From Nocardia colli (GTDB taxonomy: Bacteria > Actinomycetota > Actinomycetes > Mycobacteriales > Mycobacteriaceae), in NCBI RefSeq assembly GCF_008704205.1, contig NZ_VXLC01000003.1, positions 558,001 to 622,000 on the forward strand: DNA of 64,000 nucleotides. The letters are read 5' to 3'. Shown here piece after piece: positions 34,140 to 42,165 of this stretch. The position numbers and the translations under genes are program-made. Below the pieces are notes generated by a model. The model did not search any database. It had not been told where the DNA came from and saw nothing but the letters and a program-made list of their open reading frames with translations. Position 1 is the first letter of the stretch. Each line of letters starts with the position of its first letter.

Positions 34140-34252
34140 AAAACATTGTGGTACCTAGACGTGCGTATATATGCATATAAACGCTATTAGTCGTCCATCG
34201 ACCAACAAAACTGACGGTATAGAACTAACTGCACAAAGACGGGGAGGGGTCG
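34140..34252. repeat. AT-rich 113-bp element, copy 2
   Basis: It matches the element at 32614-32724 block by block in the same orientation, including AAACATTGT, TAGA, GTCCATCG and GGGAGGGGT. It contains TATATGCATATA, which includes the same TATGCATA palindrome as the ATPase operator at 139-164. It lies between the YdjM-like gene and the end of the epoxide hydrolase gene; the rest of 33871-34307 shows no gene. Confidence 0.65.
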
Positions 34253-34307
34253 CTAGCCGAACCGTGTGCGGCTAGTCGAATCCTCGCGGGCAATGGAGTG
34301 CGACGCG

Positions 34308-35471
34308 TCAGCGCACAAGCCGGAAGAACGCCCGAACATCCTCGACGAACAGCTCCGGCTGCTCGAACGCCGCAAAGTGCCCACCCCGCGCCGGCTCACT
34401 CCAGTACCGAATATCGCTGAACCGCCGAGCCGCCCACCGCCTGGACGGCCGTTGCAACTCCTTCGGGAACACCGAGCACCCGGTCGGTACATCCACGGTG
34501 TCGCGCACCGCCCCGGAAATCCACTCATCGACCTGCGCGATGCTCTCCCAATACAACCGAGCAGCGGACGCACCCGTACCGGGCAGCCAGTACAGCATGA
34601 GATTGTCGAGCAGCTCGTCCCGAGTGAGCACGTTCTCCGGATGCCCGTCACAGTCGGTCCAAGACCAGAACTTCTCGATGATCCACGCACACAACGCAAC
34701 AGGGGAGTCCACCAGCCCGTACCCGGCCGTCTGCGGCCGAGTGGCATGCATCCTGGAGTACCCGGATTCCCACCGTCCTGCCTCCTCGAGCGTGCGGAGC
34801 GCGGTCTGTTCCTGCTCGGTGAGATCGTCGAACGTGTCCGGATCGGGCGGCGCGAGCGGCGGCACGAGGTGTATCCCGACAACGTGCTCGGCATCGAGTT
34901 GAGCGAGCCGAGTGGACACGCTGGTACCCCAGTCGCTGCCCGCCGCGCCATACCGCTCGTATCCGAGCTGTTCCATCAGCACGGCCCACGCCGCGGCGAT
35001 CCGATCGATACCCCAGCCGGGCTCGCTCGGCCGGTCACTGAAGCCGTATCCAGGCAGGGAGGGGCACACGAGATGGAACGCGTCAGCGGGATTCCCGCCG
35101 TACGCAGCGGGATCGGTGAGCGGCCCGATCACTTTGCCGAACTCGATGATCGACCCCGGCCACCCATGTGTGAGCACGAGCGGTAGCGCGTCCGGTTCCG
35201 GGGATCGCACATGCAGGAAGTGGATCCCGAGCCCGTCGATCTCGGTCCGCATGTTGGTGAGTGCGTTCAACCGTGCTTCGGTGGCCCGCCAGTCGTATTC
35301 GTCCGCCCAGTACGCGCACAGTTCCTGCACGTACGCCAACGGCACGCCTTGCGACCAGTCCTCGACGGTCTCCCGCTCCGCCCACCTTGTCGCCCGTAAC
35401 CGGGCCTGCAGATCCGCGAGCTCCTGCTCGGGTATCTCGATCCGAAAGGGCTGCAACACCTGTCCCGTCAC
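34308..35471 (-). CDS. Epoxide hydrolase (alpha/beta-hydrolase fold)
   Basis: A 387-aa protein with the EHN lid (FRIEIPEQELADLQARL and TRWAERE near the start) followed by the hydrolase core. HGWPGS is the oxyanion loop, SLPGYGFSDRPSEPGWG precedes the cap, the nucleophile Asp lies in AAGSDWGTSVS, and GHFAAFEQPELF has the catalytic His. Epoxide hydrolases open epoxides to diols in the cytoplasm. The GTG at 35471 overlaps the kinase stop (GTGA), so it is co-translated with the upstream Ser/Thr kinase gene. A relic of a second copy lies at 31190-31312. Confidence 0.9.
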   Translation of the reverse strand: MTGQVLQPFRIEIPEQELADLQARLRATRWAERETVEDWSQGVPLAYVQELCAYWADEYDWRATEARLNALTNMRTEIDGLGIHFLHVRSPEPDALPLVLTHGWPGSIIEFGKVIGPLTDPAAYGGNPADAFHLVCPSLPGYGFSDRPSEPGWGIDRIAAAWAVLMEQLGYERYGAAGSDWGTSVSTRLAQLDAEHVVGIHLVPPLAPPDPDTFDDLTEQEQTALRTLEEAGRWESGYSRMHATRPQTAGYGLVDSPVALCAWIIEKFWSWTDCDGHPENVLTRDELLDNLMLYWLPGTGASAARLYWESIAQVDEWISGAVRDTVDVPTGCSVFPKELQRPSRRWAARRFSDIRYWSEPARGGHFAAFEQPELFVEDVRAFFRLVR

Positions 35472-37705
35472 GGCCGAGCATGCGGGTTGACGATCCGATC
35501 CAGCGCGTGCAGATCGGATTCGAGCGTGTAGAACACCCGCAACGCCCCGAGGAACGCGAACAACCCGCAGACGCACAACGCCACGATCGATGCGATCACC
35601 GTCTGCTGCTGATCGGGATTCAGGAACGCCACGCCCGCCGCCACCCCGAAGAGCGGCACCGAGGCCGCGATCCCGAGGTAGATCCGGCTACGCCGGGCCA
35701 GCCGCCGCAGCTGCGCCGACTCGGCGGGGGAGTTGCGGCCCGCGGCAACTAGTCCCGGGTAGTACCAGCGCAGTACGAAGAACGTCACCGGGAAGTAGGT
35801 GTACACCACCGCCACCGCGGCCGCGACCAGGTGCGAGGAGATCAGATTGAACAACAACCCTGCCGACAGGTCGGCGATGTCGTGGAGCTTGATCAGGAAC
35901 ACCACCAACGCCAGCAGCCACCCGGTGAACGCCACCGCCGCAATGCGATCACTGCACGCCAGAGTGTCCGCGCGCGCTTTGGTCAGCGTCTCCTCGCTGT
36001 ACTGCTTCCCTTGCCGCAGCCCGTGCGGAACGAGGAACACCAGCCGACACCAATACAGCAGAATCGCAACGCCGACGGGATATCCGACGGCCGCGGCGAT
36101 CAACCCGAGCTTGGTCAGCTGCGCTTGCCCGTCGGGCCCGAGTTCGAGGTCGAGCAGTTTGGTGTTGTGCCCGGCGAGGTACAGCCCGCCGAGCATCTGC
36201 CCGAGCGCGCTGGACAACGTCACCACCGGCATCGGCCGCATCCGCAGCCGGCCGCGCAGACTGCGCTTCGGCGGGTCGACGAGGTCGCGGGCGGTCCGAT
36301 CCAGGGTGAGTTCGAGGTGCTGCGCGAGATCGGCGCCGGACGCGTAGCGGTCGTCGCGATCGGGGGACAGGCAGGTCAGCAGCGCATGCCGCAGAATCTG
36401 CGGGCAGTCCGCCGGCGTGGTCGCCTGTACGCGTTCGTCGATCGGCTTGCGCCGCAGTTCGATCATTCTGGTGAGCGAGGTATCGGACTCTCCGATGCCG
36501 AGCTCGTCGCTGAAGGGCAGCCGCCCGGTGAGTAATTCCCACAGGACGACCGCGAGCGCGTAGAGGTCACTGCGGGTGTCGAGGTCGGCGGCGGTCGTGG
36601 CCATGTTGGGGTGGCAGGCCTCGAGCTGCTCGGGGGACATGTACGCCAGCGAGCCGCCGAAGTAGGCCACCGGGCTCGCACCCGGAATGTGCGCGCTGAA
36701 GCTGATATTGAAGTCGGCGAGCTTGGGTTGCCCGTCCGCGGTGAGCAGTACGTTGGCCGGTTTGATGTCGCGGTGCAGTACGCCGGCCCGGTTCGCGTAG
36801 TCCAGCGCGGTGGCGAGCCGGCTACCGAGCCAGGCCACCGCCTCCGACCAGCTCAAGCGCGCCAGATCAGCCCGGGTGGCGGAGGGTTGCGGTGTCAGCA
36901 CCCCACCGGAGGTGACCGAGGCGTCGACCGCGTCGAGCAGCAACTGCCCGGTCCGGCGCGCGACCGGGGTACTGCGCACCAGCCGCAGCACGCCGAGCAG
37001 CGTGCCACCCGGCACATACTGCATGTACATGAGCTTGAGATGCTGCGCCTCGATCTGCCGCTGATCGAAGACCCGCACGATGTGGTCGTGATCGAGCTGC
37101 GCCAGCGTCTGCGGCTCGCTCCCGCGGTCTCGCGAAATCTTCACCGCCACAAGCCGTTGCATCGACCGCTGCCGCGCGAGGAACACCCGCGCGAACGCGC
37201 CTTGCCCGAGCGCGATCAGTAGATCGAAGTCATCGATGGTGGCGCCGGGCGCGATGGTGTCGAGCGCGTTGACCGCCGTCGGGTCCGAGAGCAGCGTGGT
37301 GCGGAAGTTCTCGGCGGCCAGGATGTCGGTGTCGAGCTGGGTGGCGAGCTGGGCCATCTGCGCGGCGAAGTCCTGCTCGTACTCGGTGAGGTCGAGTGCG
37401 GGGTCGCCGCCGCGGGTGCGTGCGGTGATCTCCTCGTAGATGAGGTCCGGCGGTAGCGGGGCGGCGTCGAGTTCGGGGAACTGGGCGCGATAGTCGGCGA
37501 GGCGTTTGCCGTGGTGGGTCTGCTGCCAGCGATGGTGCAGGTCTACCTTGATCAACTCGATCAGCGCCGTGCGGCGCAGCCCGCCCTCGACAGGCAGGTG
37601 CGCGGCCAGGTCCGGTGGCTCGGCCGCGTCCTCCCATGCACTGTCGAATCCAACAACCAGTCGCGTCAACGCAGTCTGCGTCGCCGCCACCCGGTCCATC
37701 TCCAT
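35468..37705 (-). CDS. Membrane Ser/Thr protein kinase with DFN in place of DFG
   Basis: A 745-aa Hanks-type kinase with a helical N-terminal region (about 1-155), a kinase domain (about 160-450) and about six membrane helices at the C-terminus. Seen: glycine loop ALGQGAFARVF, ATP Lys189 in VAVKIS, catalytic HRDIKPANV (311 on), and SLAYMSPEQL as activation segment end. The magnesium motif reads LADFNIS, so Gly of DFG is Asn; Asp331 is kept and activity is plausible. The N-terminal module resembles kinases of Planctomycetes and Nocardia that start in a similar helical unit. The start is uncertain: ATG 37705, with GGTGGG just upstream, is chosen over ATG 37699 and GTG 37765. It is co-translated with the epoxide hydrolase. 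Confidence 0.87.
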   Translation of the reverse strand: MEMDRVAATQTALTRLVVGFDSAWEDAAEPPDLAAHLPVEGGLRRTALIELIKVDLHHRWQQTHHGKRLADYRAQFPELDAAPLPPDLIYEEITARTRGGDPALDLTEYEQDFAAQMAQLATQLDTDILAAENFRTTLLSDPTAVNALDTIAPGATIDDFDLLIALGQGAFARVFLARQRSMQRLVAVKISRDRGSEPQTLAQLDHDHIVRVFDQRQIEAQHLKLMYMQYVPGGTLLGVLRLVRSTPVARRTGQLLLDAVDASVTSGGVLTPQPSATRADLARLSWSEAVAWLGSRLATALDYANRAGVLHRDIKPANVLLTADGQPKLADFNISFSAHIPGASPVAYFGGSLAYMSPEQLEACHPNMATTAADLDTRSDLYALAVVLWELLTGRLPFSDELGIGESDTSLTRMIELRRKPIDERVQATTPADCPQILRHALLTCLSPDRDDRYASGADLAQHLELTLDRTARDLVDPPKRSLRGRLRMRPMPVVTLSSALGQMLGGLYLAGHNTKLLDLELGPDGQAQLTKLGLIAAAVGYPVGVAILLYWCRLVFLVPHGLRQGKQYSEETLTKARADTLACSDRIAAVAFTGWLLALVVFLIKLHDIADLSAGLLFNLISSHLVAAAVAVVYTYFPVTFFVLRWYYPGLVAAGRNSPAESAQLRRLARRSRIYLGIAASVPLFGVAAGVAFLNPDQQQTVIASIVALCVCGLFAFLGALRVFYTLESDLHALDRIVNPHARP

Positions 37706-37841
37706 GTGGCCCACCCGATCAAAAATGGCTTCCCGAGCCCCCACCCGAGAATAAACGATCATCACGGCCGTAGCCGTCGAATTACCTGCTACCGCTAGTT
37801 CTGCGGTCGGACATCTGCGCTAGGCACCACCGAAGTGATGT

Positions 37842-37902
37842 GCAACTAAGTGTTGCGCGTCCGGGTTTCGTCGGTTAGCGTCATGCGCAACAAGTTGTTG
37901 CG
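37842..37902 (+). promoter_or_regulatory. Two GCAAC/GTTGC operators of the SRPBCC-ArsR operon
   Basis: CGCAACAAGTTGTTGCG (37886-37902) is a perfect 17-bp palindrome 16 nt before the first start. GCAACTAAGTGTTGC (37842-37856) is a second dyad with the same half-sites. The ArsR encoded in the operon is the natural ligand, giving negative autoregulation. Confidence 0.65.
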
Positions 37903-37918
37903 AATCAGAGGAGTAAGC

Positions 37919-38377
37919 ATGGAGCACGGCCAGATCGAACGCACGATCTACGTCGAAGCCGCCCCGGAGGTCGTCTACGAGGTGATCAGCAGCCCCACCC
38001 ACCTCAGGGAGTGGTGGCCCGACGACGCCGACCTCGAACCGGTCACCGGCGCCAGCGGCACCCTCACCTTCGGCACGGGGGACGAGCGCGACGTCGTCTC
38101 GATCACCGTGGTCGATGCCGAGCCACACCGGCTGTTCTCCTTTCGCTGGACGCATCCGGCCGGCGAAGTCGCGTCCGTCGGCAACTCGCTGTTCGTCACC
38201 TTCGAACTCGCCCCCTCCGGAGCCGGCACCACGGTCCGGATGACCGAGACCGGATTCCGCGAAATGGGCTGGGAGATCGCCGTTCTGGAGCAACAGTACA
38301 ACGACCACGTCTCCGGCTGGGGCGCCTATCTGCCGCGTCTCGGCGAGTACGCCGTGCGCTTGGTCGCCAGCCGATGA
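37919..38377 (+). CDS. SRPBCC (AHSA1-like) domain protein
   Basis: A 152-aa START/SRPBCC-fold protein. IERTIYVEAAPEVVYEVISSPTHLREWWPDDADL opens the domain and the long C-terminal helix follows TETGFREMGWEIAVLEQQYND. These AHSA1-like proteins bind hydrophobic ligands, and pairs with ArsR regulators are common in actinobacteria. GAGGAG lies 6 nt before ATG 37919. It overlaps the arsR gene by ATGA, and a palindromic operator precedes it. Confidence 0.88.
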   Translation: MEHGQIERTIYVEAAPEVVYEVISSPTHLREWWPDDADLEPVTGASGTLTFGTGDERDVVSITVVDAEPHRLFSFRWTHPAGEVASVGNSLFVTFELAPSGAGTTVRMTETGFREMGWEIAVLEQQYNDHVSGWGAYLPRLGEYAVRLVASR

Positions 38378-38712
38378 ACGGGACCGTCGACGACGACCTG
38401 TGGTCCGCGATCGGCGACCCGACCCGACGGCGCATGCTCGACCTGCTCCTGGCCGACGGCGAGGGGACCGCGACCAGTCTCAGCGAACAACTACCCGTCA
38501 CCAGACAGGCCGTTGCCCGTCACCTCGGCGTCCTCGATCGAGTCGGCCTGGTCCACGGGTCACCCGAGGGCCGGGAACGGCGCTACCGCGTCGACGACGC
38601 CCAACTCGCCCGTGCCGTAGCCCAACTCAACGCGGTCGGCACGACCTGGGATGCCAGGCTCCAGCGCATCAGGCGGATCGCCGAAGCCATTCAACGCAGC
38701 AAGCAGCAGTAG
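38374..38712 (+). CDS. ArsR-family regulator (no metal site seen)
   Basis: A 112-aa winged-helix protein. LWSAIGDPTRRRMLDLLL and VTRQAVARHLGVLDRVGLV are the ArsR DNA-binding motifs, and GRERRYRVDDAQL the wing. No Cys or clustered His suggests a metal sensor, so the ligand may be organic, fitting the SRPBCC partners on both sides. It probably binds the GCAAC dyads upstream of the operon. Confidence 0.92.
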   Translation: MNGTVDDDLWSAIGDPTRRRMLDLLLADGEGTATSLSEQLPVTRQAVARHLGVLDRVGLVHGSPEGRERRYRVDDAQLARAVAQLNAVGTTWDARLQRIRRIAEAIQRSKQQ

Positions 38713-38725
38713 AAGAGGAATCGAA

Positions 38726-39169
38726 ATGGTGGATATTCTGCACCGGGTCGGGGTCAAGTCACACTCCGTCGACGACGTGTACGCGACGCTGACCTCGGTC
38801 GACACATTGGCCGGCTGGTGGGCCAGCGACACCAAAGGGGACGCCGGCGCCGGGGGAGTCATCGAGTTCCGGTTCACCGCAGGCGGATTCGACATGAAGG
38901 TGGTCGACCTGCAACCCGGTAAGCGGGTGCTGTGGGAGGTTGTCGGCGGGCCCGAGGAATGGATCGGCACCGAAGTCGTTTGGGACCTGAAGCGCGAAGA
39001 CGGGTACACGATCATCCTGTTCAAGCATCAAGGCTGGAAGGAGCCCGGCGAGTTCATGCACCATTGCAGCACCAAGTGGGCGACTTACCTGCTGAGCCTG
39101 AAGCAGCTGGTCGAAACCGGAACGGGCGCACCGGATCCGCACGAGCTCCGCATCGGCAACTGGCTCTGA
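38726..39169 (+). CDS. SRPBCC domain protein (activator of Hsp90 ATPase type)
   Basis: A 147-aa single-domain protein, third of the operon. VDILHRVGVKSHSVDDVYATLTS and LAGWWASDTKGD mark the N-terminal helix region; KRVLWEVVGGPEEWIGTEV forms the sheet and EFMHHCSTKWATYLLSLKQLVETG the long C-terminal helix. It is a homologue but not a near duplicate of the first SRPBCC gene. AGAGGAA precedes the ATG. The substrate or ligand is unknown. Confidence 0.88.
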   Translation: MVDILHRVGVKSHSVDDVYATLTSVDTLAGWWASDTKGDAGAGGVIEFRFTAGGFDMKVVDLQPGKRVLWEVVGGPEEWIGTEVVWDLKREDGYTIILFKHQGWKEPGEFMHHCSTKWATYLLSLKQLVETGTGAPDPHELRIGNWL

Positions 39170-39523
39170 TCCAGGTCGGCAGGGGATGGCTCCTCGGACA
39201 TGGGGTGAGTGTGCCAGGGGGCACCGACATCGCCTCAGATTGACATAATGTTGATTATCGGCGTAGAAACGGGCGTGGATAATCGAGGGTGCGCCGGTCG
39301 TTTACGGCGGTGTTTGCAGTGATTCGCGTGCGTTCGCCTCGACCCCTCCGAGTCCTGCCTCCGTTAGGTCCACGGAGTGTTGATGTTGTCCGGCATGGAT
39401 CGCTGTCGATCTCCCCTTGGCCGGGTTTATCGCTGATGTAAATATTCCTGCCAGAACCTGATTTGGCCGGAATGTCTTGGGCGGGTTCTGGATTGGGGTT
39501 TCGGGGGCTTCTCCCCTAGGCCT

Positions 39524-39572
39524 ACTGCCCTACCTTTGAATCGTCACAGTGACGTTTTGAAGGTAGGGCAGT
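39524..39572. promoter_or_regulatory. 13-bp stem enclosing palindrome CGTCACAGTGACG
   Basis: ACTGCCCTACCTT (39524-39536) is exactly inverted at 39560-39572. Inside lies CGTCACAGTGACG (39542-39554), itself a perfect palindrome. The same inner motif recurs after the next gene (40620-40632). It could be an operator, an attenuator or the end of the SRPBCC operon. The other parts of the 609-bp gap (39170-39778) show no gene. Confidence 0.65.
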
Positions 39573-39778
39573 GGACCTTGAATTGCATTGCGTGGCAGTC
39601 GCTCTGGCTAGATTCCGCCGTTTCCGTAGTAGCCGCCGAGGAGTCTGCGGCGGAGCCGGCGATTCTTCTCCGCGTCGGCGGCGGTCTTGTCGGTCGAGTC
39701 GGCGGGTCGCTCATCGGGTCAGGTCCACCTGTGGGGCCAGTTGCGAGGCCAGGTGTTGTTGACTGGCTCTGTTTTCGG

Positions 39779-40471
39779 ATGCCAGTTGTCGGTCATGCTG
39801 GGCGGGTGTTGATACGTCGGCTGGTTGCGCTGTATGTCGGGTTGTGGTTGTACGGGCTCTCGATGGCCGTGATGGTGCGGGCCGGGCTCGGGCTGGATCC
39901 GTGGGATGTGTTCCATCAGGGTGTGGCGCGGCATGTGCCGCTCAGCTTCGGCACGGTGACGGCGTTGACCGGGATCGCGGTGCTGCTGGCGTGGATTCCG
40001 TTGCGGCAGCGGCCCGGTCTGGGCACGGTCAGCAACGTTGTGGTCCTGGCGATCTCGGTGGATGTCGGGCTGTGGCTGTTGCCTGCGTGGGACATGATCG
40101 TGGTGCGGATCGGCGCGATGGGTGCGGCCGTGGTGCTCAATGCGATCGCCACGGTGCTCTACATCGGCGCCGGGATGGGTCCCGGTCCACGAGATGGACT
40201 GATGACTGGCCTGGTTCGCCGGACCGGGGTTTCGGTGTGGGTGGTGCGGACCTCGATCGAGGTGACGGTGCTGGCGATCGGCTGGGTGCTCGGTGGCAGT
40301 GTCGGGATCGGGACGCTGGTCTACGCGTTCGGCATCGGACCGCTGATTCAGCTTTTGATCCCGCTGGTGAATCGTCACCTGCCCGGCTTCCAGGACAAGG
40401 CGGCCGAGCAGATCGCGGTCGTCGCATCGGTAACGGCCGCACAAGACGACAGCTTGCTCGCGCGTGAGTGA
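39779..40471 (+). CDS. YczE/YyaS/YitT-family membrane protein
   Basis: A 230-aa membrane protein with about five helices. LYVGLWLYGLSMAVMVRAGLGLDPWDVFHQGVA is the family signature near the N-terminus, and GAGMGPGPRDGLMTGLVRRTGVSVWVVR the second. Such proteins occur widely; YczE was linked to surfactin production, but no general role is known. The ATG at 39779 follows a GC-rich stretch; no strong ribosome site. CGTCACnGTGACG palindromes lie before and after it. A fragment of a paralogue is present at 57902-58018. Confidence 0.85.
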   Translation: MPVVGHAGRVLIRRLVALYVGLWLYGLSMAVMVRAGLGLDPWDVFHQGVARHVPLSFGTVTALTGIAVLLAWIPLRQRPGLGTVSNVVVLAISVDVGLWLLPAWDMIVVRIGAMGAAVVLNAIATVLYIGAGMGPGPRDGLMTGLVRRTGVSVWVVRTSIEVTVLAIGWVLGGSVGIGTLVYAFGIGPLIQLLIPLVNRHLPGFQDKAAEQIAVVASVTAAQDDSLLARE

Positions 40472-40485
40472 ACCCGCCCGAAGGT

Positions 40486-40539
40486 CAACGGGACCTGGCT
40501 GCGGGATTCACCGAGTAGCGCCACTGCCACGTCCCGTTG
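40486..40539. repeat. 54-bp dispersed palindromic element, copy E
   Basis: CAACGGGAC (40486-40494) and GTCCCGTTG (40531-40539) pair perfectly; with one mismatch the arms extend to about 14 bp. The interior has CTGGCTGCGGG and CGAGTAG. It starts 15 bp after the YczE-like stop and faces the end of the DUF1059 gene. Confidence 0.9.
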
Positions 40540-40617
40540 ATCTTGTGTCTGCGTGCCCCTTGGCGCGGTGGACTGCTCCCCCGCTGGTTTGACGGCACCA
40601 CAGGAACCCATCCATAA

Positions 40618-40634
40618 AACGTCACTGTGACGTT
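40618..40634. promoter_or_regulatory. Perfect palindrome AACGTCACTGTGACGTT
   Basis: A 17-bp perfect dyad that repeats the inner motif of the structure at 39542-39554 with one central change. It lies 24 bp past the DUF1059 gene's stop on the opposite strand, so if it is an operator its target gene is not obvious. Confidence 0.55.
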
Positions 40635-40658
40635 AATGGGGTAGTTTGAACCCCTGCG

Positions 40659-40850
40659 TCAGGTCGCGACTTTCTCGTCTTCCAACGATTGGCGGACCTG
40701 CTCACGCAACTCTGGCCCATCCTCGTGCTTGTGTACCGAGACGGCGTGCTCGCTGGCGGCCTGCACGACTTCATCCTCTTCGCCGGAGATGGTGAGCGTG
40801 CAATTCGTCTCGCTTGGGAACTTGCGGCAGTCGGCTACTTTCCTCGTCAT
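40659..40850 (-). CDS. DUF1059 small protein, 63 aa
   Basis: A 63-aa protein. MTRKVADCRKFPSETNCTL opens with the family's two cysteines, followed by an acidic loop EEDEVVQAASEHAVSVH. Family members are 55-65 aa with the same spacing. AGGAGG precedes the ATG by about 8 nt. The function is unknown; the paired cysteines and His suggest a metal site or disulfide. Confidence 0.9.
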   Translation of the reverse strand: MTRKVADCRKFPSETNCTLTISGEEDEVVQAASEHAVSVHKHEDGPELREQVRQSLEDEKVAT

Positions 40851-40957
40851 CGGACGAGCCTCCTGAGAGAGATCAATGGTTCTGCCTCCTACGGTAGACC
40901 CGTCGGTGATCAACCAGGCACTATCCGCGGCATCAGATGGCCCGGCGTAGCAAACTC

Positions 40958-41398
40958 CTAGAGTTCGGTAGATTCGGCAAGTCGCTGCGGCTCGTCGGCA
41001 TGGGTGTGCTTCCACCGCCCCCATAAGCCGCCCATGATCACCAGGGCGATCACGACCGCGCTGTGCAGCGCCCACAGCGCGAGCCACGGCCGCAGGAATC
41101 CGACTTCGGTGTACTGCCCGCGGTCGCCGACGCAGTACATCGAGAAGTTGGTGCTTTGTCCGTCGGAGTCGTGGAAGGTGTCGGAGACGACGATCGGCTC
41201 GGTGTAGGGCGCGTGGCAGAACAGCGGCGCGGTCAGTTTCGCCTCGCCGGGCCAGATGGCGACAGGCAGCACGGTGCCGAGCATCGCGGTGCTGAACAGG
41301 ATCACGCCCAGCATCACCAGGATCTTCCGGGTCCGGCGGGGCGGGTGGTCGTCGGCTCGATGCTCGTCGATCCCGTCGGACCGATATTCCTCGCTCAT
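40958..41398 (-). CDS. Two-helix membrane protein with extracytoplasmic loop
   Basis: A 146-aa protein. A polar acidic N-terminus precedes helix 1 (about 26-48), a loop of about 55 residues has two cysteines (FCHAPYTEP and YCVGDRG) that could form a disulfide outside, and helix 2 (about 103-125) is followed by a short tail. It overlaps the upstream lipoprotein gene by ATGA, so both form an envelope pair. I do not recognise the family. Confidence 0.75.
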   Translation of the reverse strand: MSEEYRSDGIDEHRADDHPPRRTRKILVMLGVILFSTAMLGTVLPVAIWPGEAKLTAPLFCHAPYTEPIVVSDTFHDSDGQSTNFSMYCVGDRGQYTEVGFLRPWLALWALHSAVVIALVIMGGLWGRWKHTHADEPQRLAESTEL

Positions 41399-42051
41399 AC
41401 TCGGTCCATTCGTAGAAACGTTCCGGCACGGTCGAAGTCGGCGACCATCGTGGTGCGCGGTGAGGTGACGGTGACGGAGATCCGAATCGCGTCGCCGAGG
41501 CGGCTGACGATCACCGCCGAGACGTGCCCGTCCGTCACGGCGGTCCGGGCGAGGGCGGTGTCGAGGATTTCCTCGAGCCGGAGCAGGCCGGAAACCTCGC
41601 TGACGTCGAACATTTCGGTGTCGGGGTGCTCGGCGGCGGACACGTGGACCGGTCTGGGGTCGTGCAGGGTGTGGTTCGCGTAGGTGTAGTCGTCTTGTTG
41701 TTCGGGGCGGGTGGGTACCTGGATGCGCAGGTGTACCGCGGAGTCCTGGGTGAACAGGCCGGGGTTCTCGTTGCTGAAGCGGGTGACCTGGGGTGGTTGT
41801 TCGAGCATTCCCCAGCGGGTGGTGCGGGTTTCGGGTGCGGTGAGCATGATGACGCCGACGCGGAAGTCGGATACGCCGAGGCGTTGCCGGAGGGTGTCGA
41901 TGGCGGCGGCCGGCAGGGCGGAGACGAGTCCGCCGCCGCGGGCTTGCACTACTTTGTCGAAGTCGGCGCGGTCGACGGCGCCGATGCAGCCGGTCGTGGT
42001 GAGGAGAAGCGCTCCGAACAGGGCCACGAGGCGGGAGCGGCGGTGTGGCAT
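41395..42051 (-). CDS. Putative lipoprotein
   Basis: A 218-aa exported protein with an N-terminal signal MPHRRSRLVALFGALLL followed by TTTGCIG, where the Cys is the likely lipidation site. The mature part has no named domain to my eye; VGVIMLTAPETRTTRW and HVSAVIVSRLGDAIRISVTV look like strands. The ATG at 42051 has TACGAT 7 nt upstream (leaderless); ATG 42060, three codons earlier, overlaps that box. The pairing with the next gene suggests an envelope complex. Confidence 0.75.
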   Translation of the reverse strand: MPHRRSRLVALFGALLLTTTGCIGAVDRADFDKVVQARGGGLVSALPAAAIDTLRQRLGVSDFRVGVIMLTAPETRTTRWGMLEQPPQVTRFSNENPGLFTQDSAVHLRIQVPTRPEQQDDYTYANHTLHDPRPVHVSAAEHPDTEMFDVSEVSGLLRLEEILDTALARTAVTDGHVSAVIVSRLGDAIRISVTVTSPRTTMVADFDRAGTFLRMDRV

Positions 42052-42165
42052 GGGCTGCATCGTATAGCGCCGTGGTGGCCGTGGTTGCTCGCGTGAGTGG
42101 CGGGTGGATGTTAGGTTTCATCAGCGCTGGTCGTACGTCCAGCTTGGTTCGCTGGTGGAGGCATT

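Noticed and set aside
40618..40634. The palindrome as a terminator of the DUF1059 gene
   Set aside because: It is only a 17-bp dyad with an AT edge and no loop; identity to the motif upstream of the YczE-like gene points to protein binding.
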